Shown: piece by piece, positions 57,813 through 64,000 of the stretch
How positions within the stretch are numbered: the stretch's first letter is position 1
How the letters are laid out: each line of letters begins with the position of its first letter
From: Rhodopseudomonas infernalis
Lineage (GTDB): Bacteria > Pseudomonadota > Alphaproteobacteria > Rhizobiales > Xanthobacteraceae
Length of the DNA: 64,000 nt
Direction of reading: 5' to 3'
NCBI RefSeq assembly: GCF_022271405.1
Contig: NZ_JAJNAL010000020.1
Location: 1 to 64,000, forward strand
The notes under the pieces: generated by a model
The model's input: the letters and a program-made list of their open reading frames with translations, nothing else
Databases searched by the model: none
What the model was told of the DNA's origin: nothing
Program-made: the position numbers and the translations under genes

Positions 57813-59234
57813 TTAGGCGTTGAGCACCTTGCCGTAGGCGTCGAGCACGGCTTCCTTCATCATCTCCGACAGGGTCGGATGCGGGAAGACAGTGTGCATC
57901 AGCTCTTCCTCGGTGGTCTCGAGGTTCATCGCCACGACGTAGCCCTGGATCAGCTCGGTGACTTCGGCGCCGATCATATGGGCGCCGATCAGCTGGCCGG
58001 TCTTCTTGTCGAAGATCACCTTGACCAGGCCCTGATCCTCGCCGAGCGCGATCGCCTTGCCGTTGGCGGTGAACGGGAAGCGACCGACCCGGATCTCACG
58101 GCCCTGCTCCTTCGCCTTGGCCTCTGTGAGGCCCACCGAGGCGATCTGCGGGTTGCAGTAGGTGCAGCCGGGGATCAGGCTCTTGTCGAGCGGATGCGGA
58201 TGCAGGCCCTTGATCGCCTCGACGCAGATCACGCCCTCATGCTCGGCCTTGTGGGCCAGCATCGGCGGGCCGGCGATGTCGCCGATGGCGTAGATGCCGG
58301 GCACGCTGGTCTTGCCGAGCCCGTCCGTGACGATGGTGCCGCGCTCGATCTTCACCCCGAGCTTCTCCAGCCCGAGGTTCTCGACATTGCCGACCACGCC
58401 GACCGCCGAAATCACCCGGTCGAATTCCTGGATTTCGGTCTTCCCGGTGCCGGGATCGATGGTGGCGACGACGCTGTCGGCTTTCTTGTCGAGCTTGGTG
58501 ACCTTGGCTCCGGTCAGGATCTTGATGCCCTGCTTCTCGAACCGCTTGCGGGCCAGCGCGGCGATCTCGGCATCCTCGACCGGCAGGATCTGCGGCAGCA
58601 CCTCGACCACCGTCACCTTGGTGCCCATGGTGTGGAAGAACGACGCGAACTCGATGCCGATCGCGCCCGAGCCGACCACCAGCAGCGACTTCGGCATGGT
58701 CTCGGGGACCATCGCCTCGAAATAGGTCCAGATCAGCTTCTTGTCCGGCTCGAGCCCCGGCAGCGCCCTCGGCCGCGCGCCGGTGGCGATGATGATGTGC
58801 TTGGCCTGGTAGCTGCCCGGCCCCAGCGTGCCCTTCGGCGCCTCGGTCTTGGAGGCGGCGACGGTGACCTTGCCGGGCGCATCGATCGTCGCCTGGCCCC
58901 AGATCACCGAGACCTTGTTCTTCTTCATCAGGAAGCCGACGCCGTCGTTCAGCCGCTTCGACACCCCGCGCGAGCGCGCCACGAACGCCTTCGGATCGTA
59001 CGAGACGTTGTCGGCCGACAGTCCGTAATCCTTGGCGTGCTGCATGTAGTGATAGATCTCGGCCGAGCGCAGCAGCGCCTTGGTCGGGATGCAGCCCCAG
59101 TTCAGGCAGATGCCGCCGAGATGGGACTTCTCGACGATCGCCGTCTTGAACCCGAGCTGCGCCGCCCGGATCGCCGCGACATAGCCGCCGGGACCAGAGC
59201 CGATGATGATGACGTCGAAGGAGGTGTCGGACAT
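57813..59234 (-). CDS. lpdA: Dihydrolipoyl dehydrogenase (E3)
   Basis: E3 reoxidises dihydrolipoamide in the pyruvate dehydrogenase complex, passing electrons through FAD to NAD+. The 473-residue enzyme has the FAD site VIIIGSGPGGYVAAIRAAQLG, the redox disulfide GGICLNWGCIPTKALL, the NAD-binding VVGSGAIGIEFASFF, YAIGDIAGPPMLAHKAEHEG, and the C-terminal His-Glu pair in HTVFPHPTLSEMM. It is last in the pdh operon, separated from pdhC by an AT-rich unknown gene instead of the usual short gap. Confidence 0.97.
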   Translation of the reverse strand: MSDTSFDVIIIGSGPGGYVAAIRAAQLGFKTAIVEKSHLGGICLNWGCIPTKALLRSAEIYHYMQHAKDYGLSADNVSYDPKAFVARSRGVSKRLNDGVGFLMKKNKVSVIWGQATIDAPGKVTVAASKTEAPKGTLGPGSYQAKHIIIATGARPRALPGLEPDKKLIWTYFEAMVPETMPKSLLVVGSGAIGIEFASFFHTMGTKVTVVEVLPQILPVEDAEIAALARKRFEKQGIKILTGAKVTKLDKKADSVVATIDPGTGKTEIQEFDRVISAVGVVGNVENLGLEKLGVKIERGTIVTDGLGKTSVPGIYAIGDIAGPPMLAHKAEHEGVICVEAIKGLHPHPLDKSLIPGCTYCNPQIASVGLTEAKAKEQGREIRVGRFPFTANGKAIALGEDQGLVKVIFDKKTGQLIGAHMIGAEVTELIQGYVVAMNLETTEEELMHTVFPHPTLSEMMKEAVLDAYGKVLNA

Positions 59235-59249
59235 TGGAACCGTTAAATC

Positions 59250-59933
59250 CTATGAGTTGTGCTCATCCGCATGAACGACCAAGGCCAGTTCTTTGAGATG
59301 CCCGATGGATTCCCGAACAAAATCGATGGGATCTTTCTCCGCGATTTCTAAGATATCATGGAAGCTTTTCACAAATTGAACTTTCACAGGTTCGGGTGCC
59401 CCCGTGCGGGAATTAAACGCTTGTCCCTGGAAGTCCATCCTTCCATCTAGAATGGAAAGTCTATGGATATAAAGGCTTTGATTAACGCCTAAAGCTATGC
59501 CATCGCTGTGTAGTTTCTTCACATCGAGCGGGCGTTCGTGCTTCAAATTGGCCAACTTCTTTAGAGTCCTAAGCCAATTGCCCTTCGAACCCAATCCAGG
59601 CTGAACATCTCGAAGAGCGCGGAAAATCCGAGGAGAATCTCGATCGATTCCGCTTAGTTGCAAACTCGCAAGCCTTTCCATGAAGGCGGCTTCACTATCA
59701 CAATCGGGAAAATAAATATTAGGCTTTTTCTTCCCAGCAGCGGTCTTCCCGTAACGTGTCCAAACCGAGTCCATCAACCGGTCTAAGAAATGGGACATCG
59801 CTTGGATTAGTTCATGAAGATCGACTTGGAAATCGTACTGTGCATCCGTTGTGTCCCTTGCCATTTTCGAAATCACGAGCATTTTCTTCTCGAAACGCTC
59901 TAAGTCTCGCCGACAAGAGTAGGGAATACTCAT
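59250..59933 (-). CDS. Unknown AT-rich gene inserted in the pdh operon
   Basis: A 227-residue soluble protein I do not recognise. It is helical and charged at both ends (CRRDLERFEKKMLVISKMARD; FHDILEIAEKDPIDFVRESIGHLKELALV), with a middle part RTLKKLANLKHERPLDVKKLHSDGIALGVNQSLYIHRLSILDGRMDFQGQAF. There is no signal peptide or membrane span. Base composition is far more AT-rich than pdhC and lpdA on either side, so it looks acquired. ATG at 59933; a GTG at 59945 overlapping the pdhC stop is an alternative. It ends 15 bp before lpdA, so it must be co-transcribed with the pdh genes or lie under its own promoter. Confidence 0.7.
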   Translation of the reverse strand: MSIPYSCRRDLERFEKKMLVISKMARDTTDAQYDFQVDLHELIQAMSHFLDRLMDSVWTRYGKTAAGKKKPNIYFPDCDSEAAFMERLASLQLSGIDRDSPRIFRALRDVQPGLGSKGNWLRTLKKLANLKHERPLDVKKLHSDGIALGVNQSLYIHRLSILDGRMDFQGQAFNSRTGAPEPVKVQFVKSFHDILEIAEKDPIDFVRESIGHLKELALVVHADEHNS

Positions 59934-59941
59934 AGTGAGAA

Positions 59942-61360
59942 TCACACCACCATCATCACCGGATTTTCGATCAGCGCCTTGAAGGCGCCGAGCAGTTCGG
60001 AGCCGAGCGCGCCGTCGACGGCACGGTGATCGGTCGACAGCGTCACGCTCATCATCGTGGCGATCTCGATCTTGCCGTTCTTGACGATCGGGCGCTGTTC
60101 ACCGGCGCCGACCGCCAGGATCGTGGCGTGCGGCGGGTTGATCACGGCGGCAAAGTCCTTGATGCCGTACATGCCGAGATTGGACACCGCGGTCGATCCG
60201 CCTTGATACTCTTCGGGCTTGAGCCTGCGGTTGCGGGCCCGCGCGGCGAAGTCCTTCATCTCGCGCGAGATCGTCGACACCGATTTCAGATGCGCGTCGC
60301 GCACCACCGGGGTGATCAGGCCACCGGGGATCGACACCGCGACGCCGACGTCGGAGCCCTGGTGCTTGAGCATCGCGCCCTCGGTCCAGGTCACGTTGGC
60401 ATCCGGCACGCGCTGCAGTGCCACCGCCAGCGCCTTGATGACGAAGTCGTTGACCGACAGCTTGTAGGCCGGCTTGCCGTCCTTGTCCTTGGGCGCCTGC
60501 GCGTTGATCTGCTCACGCGCGACCATCAGGGCGTCGAGGTTGCAGTCCATCGTCAGGTAGAAATGCGGGATGGTTTGCTTCGCCTGCACCAGACGCTGCG
60601 CGATAATCTTGCGCATGCTGTCGTGCGGCACTTCCTCGTAGCTGCCGTCCTTGAAGAACGACCGGATCTGCTGATCCGACATCGACGGCGCCATCGCCGG
60701 CGCCCCGCCGGATGCAGCCGCAGCCGCAGGCGCCTTCAGGCCGCCGCCGGCTTGTGCCTTTTCAATATCGCGGGCGATGACACGGCCGTGCGGGCCGGTG
60801 CCGTTGACGCGCGCCAGATCGATGCCGGCGTCCTTGGCCAGCCGCCTCGCAAGCGGCGACGAGAAGACCCTGTCCCCGCTTGGTGATGCACTGGTCGATG
60901 CCGCAGACTTGGCCTGCGGCGCATCGCCCTTCGCGCCTTCCGCCGGACGCGCGGCGGCGTTCGCGTCACCCTTGCCAGATGCCGCCGGCTTGTCGGCGTC
61001 CTCGGCTTTCGCGCCTTGCTTGGCGGCTGAACCGGACTCGGGCTTGGCTTCGGCCTTGGCAGCGTCAGGCTTGGGCGCAGCCTTGCCGGCCCCTTCCCCG
61101 GCCGCCTTGACGTCCTCGCCGTCGCCGGCGAGCACCGCGATGACCTCGTTCACCGCCACGTCCTGGGTGCCCTCAGGCACCAGGATCTTGGCCAGCGTGC
61201 CTTCGTCGGAGGCTTCGACTTCCATCGTCGCCTTGTCGGTCTCGATCTCGGCGATGACATCGCCGCTCTTGACCTTGTCGCCCTCCTTCTTCAGCCACTT
61301 CGCAAGGTTGCCCTTCTCCATGGTCGGCGACAAAGCGGGCATCAGAATGTTGATCGGCAT
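59942..61360 (-). CDS. pdhC: Dihydrolipoyllysine-residue acetyltransferase (E2) of pyruvate dehydrogenase
   Basis: E2 forms the core of the complex and moves acetyl groups from E1 to CoA. The 472-residue protein has one lipoyl domain ([36 protein letters not shown], lipoyl Lys in DKAT) and a long Ala/Lys/Pro linker to about residue 160. The peripheral subunit-binding domain follows ([32 protein letters not shown]), then the catalytic domain with [12 protein letters not shown]-type active site (here [15 protein letters not shown]). It follows the DUF5076 gene by 10 bp. Confidence 0.97.
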   Translation of the reverse strand: MPINILMPALSPTMEKGNLAKWLKKEGDKVKSGDVIAEIETDKATMEVEASDEGTLAKILVPEGTQDVAVNEVIAVLAGDGEDVKAAGEGAGKAAPKPDAAKAEAKPESGSAAKQGAKAEDADKPAASGKGDANAAARPAEGAKGDAPQAKSAASTSASPSGDRVFSSPLARRLAKDAGIDLARVNGTGPHGRVIARDIEKAQAGGGLKAPAAAAASGGAPAMAPSMSDQQIRSFFKDGSYEEVPHDSMRKIIAQRLVQAKQTIPHFYLTMDCNLDALMVAREQINAQAPKDKDGKPAYKLSVNDFVIKALAVALQRVPDANVTWTEGAMLKHQGSDVGVAVSIPGGLITPVVRDAHLKSVSTISREMKDFAARARNRRLKPEEYQGGSTAVSNLGMYGIKDFAAVINPPHATILAVGAGEQRPIVKNGKIEIATMMSVTLSTDHRAVDGALGSELLGAFKALIENPVMMVV

Positions 61361-61369
61361 GGCGAAACC

Positions 61370-61666
61370 TTATTGCGGCCGTTCGGTCGTGCTGCCCAAG
61401 TCGGACGGGCGCGCGATCTCGGACTCGAACATCTCGACGATGCGCTCGAGCGCTTCGTCCTCGGTGTAGTTGCTCTCGCGCGAATAAGCGCGCGCGGCGT
61501 GACGGGCGATGTCGACCAGCAGCAGCCCCCACATCTCGGGCTCTTCGAACGCACGCATGAAAGCGATCGACAGGCCGCCGTCGAGCACGAAGGCGCGCAG
61601 CACCTCGGTGGCGTCCTCGCGGCCCTCGACGTCGGGCGGCAGCGGCTGTTGCTTGGGGCCAACCAT
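61370..61666 (-). CDS. DUF5076 protein in the pdh operon
   Basis: A 98-residue acidic soluble protein that I assign to DUF5076. It contains ATEVLRAFVLDGGLSIAFMRAFEEPEMWGLLLVDIARHAARAYSRE and TEDEALERIVEMFESEIARP. No catalytic motif is visible. It starts 7 bp after the pdhB stop and ends 10 bp before pdhC, so it is tightly embedded between E1-beta and E2. That position suggests a role connected with the complex or its regulation, but none is known to me. Confidence 0.82.
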   Translation of the reverse strand: MVGPKQQPLPPDVEGREDATEVLRAFVLDGGLSIAFMRAFEEPEMWGLLLVDIARHAARAYSRESNYTEDEALERIVEMFESEIARPSDLGSTTERPQ

Positions 61667-61672
61667 CGGGGC

Positions 61673-63082
61673 TTACCGATAACAGACGGCCTTCGCCGCC
61701 TCGACGACTTCGGCAACGCTCGGCAGCGCCAGCTTCTCCAGATTGGCGGCATACGGCATCGGCACGTCCTTGCCGGACACGCGCTTGACCGGCGCGTCCA
61801 GATAATCGAACGCATGCTCCATGATTCGGGCGGACAGTTCGGCGCCGACGCCGTTCTGCTGCCAGCCCTCCTCGACCGCCACCGCCCGGCCGGTCTTCTT
61901 GACCGAGGCGATGATGGTGTCGGTATCGAGCGGGCGCAGCGTGCGCAGGTCGATCACTTCGGCCTCGATGCCGTCCTTCGCCAGTTCTTCGGCCGCCTTC
62001 AGCGCGTAGCTCATGCCGTGCGACCACGAGATCAGCGTGACGTCCTTGCCCTCGCGGGCGACGCGCGCCTTGCCTATCGGGATGACGAAATCGTCGAGCT
62101 TCGGCACTTCGCCGGACTGCCCGTACATCATCTCGTGTTCGAGGAAGATCACCGGATTGGGATCGCGGATCGCGGCCTTGAGCAGTCCCTTGTAGTCGGC
62201 TGCGGTCGACGGCGCGACCACCTTGAGGCCCGGGATCTGCGCGTACCAGGCCGAGTAGTCCTGGCTGTGCTGCGCGGCGACGCGCGAGGCCGCGCCATTC
62301 GGGCCACGGAACACGATCGAACAGCCGAGCTGGCCGCCGGACATGTACAGCGTCTTGGCCGCGGAGTTGATGATCTGATCGATCGCCTGCATGGCGAAGT
62401 TGAAGGTCATGAATTCGACGATCGGCTTCAGCCCGGTCAACGCCGCGCCGACGCCGACGCCGGCAAAGCCGTGCTCGGTAATCGGCGTATCGATCACCCG
62501 GCGGGCGCCGAATTCCTGCAACAGCCCCTGCGTCACCTTGTAGGCGCCCTGATACTCGGCGACCTCTTCGCCCATCACGAACACGTCGCCGTCGCGGCGC
62601 ATCTCTTCGGCCATCGCGTCGCGCAGCGCTTCTCGGATGGTCTGCGTCACCATCTCGGTACCCGCCGGAATGTCGGGATCGGCCGCGGCCGACACGGTCG
62701 GCGCCTCCGGCGCATGCTGCGCCGGCGCTGCGGCGGTCTTCGCCTGGGCGGCTTCCGGCTCTTCCGCCGGCGGCGCCGATTGCGCGGATTTGTTCTGTGC
62801 GGCCGGATCGGCAGCCTTGTCGGCATCGGCGGCGCTTTCGCCGTCGGCCAGAATGGTGGCGATCGGCGTATTCACGGCGACGTCGTTGGTGCCTTCGGGG
62901 ATCAGGATCTTCCCGAGCGTGCCTTCATCGGCGGCTTCGACTTCCATCGTCGCCTTGTCGGTCTCGATCTCCGCGATCACATCGCCGCTCTTGACCTTGT
63001 CGCCTTCCTTTTTGAGCCATTTCGAAAGGTTGCCCTTCTCCATGGTCGGCGACAGCGCGGGCATCAGAATTTGAGTAGGCAT
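61673..63082 (-). CDS. pdhB: Pyruvate dehydrogenase E1 beta subunit with N-terminal lipoyl domain
   Basis: E1-beta pairs with E1-alpha to decarboxylate pyruvate with thiamine diphosphate. The 469-residue protein starts with a full lipoyl domain (residues 1-80, [17 protein letters not shown]), nearly the same as in E2. An Ala/Pro linker follows, then the transketolase-like beta core from about residue 140 ([80 protein letters not shown]). A lipoylated E1-beta is typical of alphaproteobacteria. It is 83 bp downstream of pdhA. Confidence 0.97.
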   Translation of the reverse strand: MPTQILMPALSPTMEKGNLSKWLKKEGDKVKSGDVIAEIETDKATMEVEAADEGTLGKILIPEGTNDVAVNTPIATILADGESAADADKAADPAAQNKSAQSAPPAEEPEAAQAKTAAAPAQHAPEAPTVSAAADPDIPAGTEMVTQTIREALRDAMAEEMRRDGDVFVMGEEVAEYQGAYKVTQGLLQEFGARRVIDTPITEHGFAGVGVGAALTGLKPIVEFMTFNFAMQAIDQIINSAAKTLYMSGGQLGCSIVFRGPNGAASRVAAQHSQDYSAWYAQIPGLKVVAPSTAADYKGLLKAAIRDPNPVIFLEHEMMYGQSGEVPKLDDFVIPIGKARVAREGKDVTLISWSHGMSYALKAAEELAKDGIEAEVIDLRTLRPLDTDTIIASVKKTGRAVAVEEGWQQNGVGAELSARIMEHAFDYLDAPVKRVSGKDVPMPYAANLEKLALPSVAEVVEAAKAVCYR

Positions 63083-63165
63083 CGGGGCTCCGCAGTCAGA
63101 TCAAGCGCGGGATCGCCGCATAGCGGCAGGAGGGCGTGGCCGGCGCGCGAGCGCCGGCGCGAAGG

Positions 63166-64000
63166 TCAGCGATACACATCGGTGTACAGTTCCGACGGAT
63201 CGGGTTCCGGATCGTTCTGCGCGAAGTCGGCCGACTCGTTGACGATCTTGCGGACTTCGGCGTCGATCTTCTTGAGATCGTCCTCGGTCATATCGAGCGT
63301 CAGCAAGCGTTGACGCACCTGCTCGATCGGGTCCTGATCGTTACGGATCTTGTCGACCTCTTCGCGGGTCCGGTACTTCGCCGGATCGGACATCGAGTGG
63401 CCGCGATACCGATAGGTCTGCATCTCGAGGATGTAAGGACCATTGCCGGCGCGGCAATGCTCGACCGCCTTGTCGCCCGCGGCCTTGACGGCGCGGACGT
63501 CCATGCCGTCCACCTGCTCGCCCGGGATGTTGAACGACACGCCGCGCTTGGAGAAGTCGGTCTGCGCCGAGGAGCGCGTCACCGACGTGCCCATCGCGTA
63601 GCGGTTGTTTTCGATGACGTAGACCACGGGGAGCTTCCACAGCTCCGCCATGTTGAAGCTCTCGTAGACCTGGCCCTGATTGGAGGCGCCGTCGCCGAAA
63701 TACGCGAGGCAGACATTGCCATTGTCGCGGTAGCGGTTAGCGAAGGCGATGCCGGTGCCGAGGGAAACCTGCGCGCCGACGATGCCGTGGCCGCCGTAGA
63801 AATGCTTCTCCATGCTGAACATGTGCATGGAGCCGCCCTTGCCCTTGGAGTAGCCGCCGCGACGTCCGGTCAGCTCCGCCATCACGCCCTTGGGGTCCAT
63901 CTCGCAGGCGAGCATATGGCCGTGGTCGCGATAGCCGGTGATCACCTGATCACCTTCGCGCAGCGCCATCTGCATGCCGACGACGACGGCCTCCTGGCCG
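63166..64000 (-). CDS. pdhA: Pyruvate dehydrogenase E1 alpha subunit (5' end outside window)
   Basis: The thiamine diphosphate-binding alpha subunit. The visible 278 or so residues begin GQEAVVVGMQMALREGDQVITGYRDHGHML and include GGSMHMF, GIVGAQVSLGTGIAFANRYR, the cofactor motif GDGASNQGQVYESFNMAELWKLPVVYVIENN, and the regulatory-loop region YRYRGHSMSDPAKYRTREE. The reading frame is open to the window edge, so about 60-70 N-terminal residues are missing here. First gene of the pdh operon as far as can be seen. Confidence 0.96.
   Translation of the reverse strand, partial: GQEAVVVGMQMALREGDQVITGYRDHGHMLACEMDPKGVMAELTGRRGGYSKGKGGSMHMFSMEKHFYGGHGIVGAQVSLGTGIAFANRYRDNGNVCLAYFGDGASNQGQVYESFNMAELWKLPVVYVIENNRYAMGTSVTRSSAQTDFSKRGVSFNIPGEQVDGMDVRAVKAAGDKAVEHCRAGNGPYILEMQTYRYRGHSMSDPAKYRTREEVDKIRNDQDPIEQVRQRLLTLDMTEDDLKKIDAEVRKIVNESADFAQNDPEPDPSELYTDVYR

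Overview
The window is GC-rich chromosomal DNA from an alphaproteobacterium of the Bradyrhizobium/Rhodopseudomonas group (Nitrobacteraceae). The grounds are protein resemblance (Omp25-type barrel porins, ExoR, an Mth938/NDUFAF6-like pair, DUF5076 and lipoyl-E1beta in a pdh operon), the alphaproteobacterial form of the LexA box, and many short palindromic repeats between genes. Rhodopseudomonas palustris or a close relative is the best guess. No rRNA, tRNA, CRISPR array, integrase or complete insertion sequence was recognised.

Layout. 1-5286: ssb (minus), a porin-like barrel and uvrA (plus). ssb and uvrA each have a perfect GTTC-N7-GTTC LexA box upstream. 5287-9281: an AT-richer accessory islet beside uvrA. 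It holds an unknown protein with a HEPN-like R-x4-H motif, a small conserved protein, an unknown membrane/coiled-coil protein, a small exported protein and a DUF433/DUF5615 toxin-antitoxin pair. A decayed second copy of the uvrA 3' end lies inside it. 9282-10215: no credible gene, but a near-consensus promoter followed by about 500 bp of strong nested inverted repeats. 10216-15568: ion channel, GNAT protein, DUF3597, DUF2189, DUF1127 and trmFO. 15766-20195 (minus): yajC-secD-secF followed by homologues of the mitochondrial complex I assembly factors NDUFAF3 and NDUFAF6.

20384-30359: AAA ATPase, double-barrel outer membrane protein, NlpD-like LysM/M23 protein, pcm, a single-domain response regulator, surE, a TonB-dependent receptor and a CAP-domain protein. 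30488-42227 (all minus): a long housekeeping run of serS, DUF1640, tatCBA, scpBA, nagZ, a SPOR protein, argS and dgt. serS carries two unusual insertions and scpB a very long acidic tail. 42336-48731: an ErpA/IscA-type Fe-S carrier (plus), an RND efflux pump operon with a coupled amidohydrolase (minus), and xthA (plus). 49401-54741: a complete branched-chain-amino-acid-type ABC transporter whose binding protein has a twin-arginine signal. 54827-56782 (minus): two unknown small genes, one with an in-frame stop, and exoR. 57813-64000 (minus): the pyruvate dehydrogenase operon pdhA-pdhB-DUF5076-pdhC-[AT-rich unknown gene]-lpdA; pdhA runs off the right end.

Functional threads. DNA repair (uvrA, ssb, xthA) is partly SOS-linked by the LexA sites. 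Protein export is represented by Sec accessory proteins and a full Tat system, and a predicted Tat substrate is present. Envelope genes include nagZ, the NlpD-like protein, the SPOR protein and several barrels. The points most worth following are the structured locus at 9526-10037, the islet bounded by uvrA fragments, the AT-rich gene inside the pdh operon, and the insertions in serS. All calls come from reading the sequence; no database search was run.
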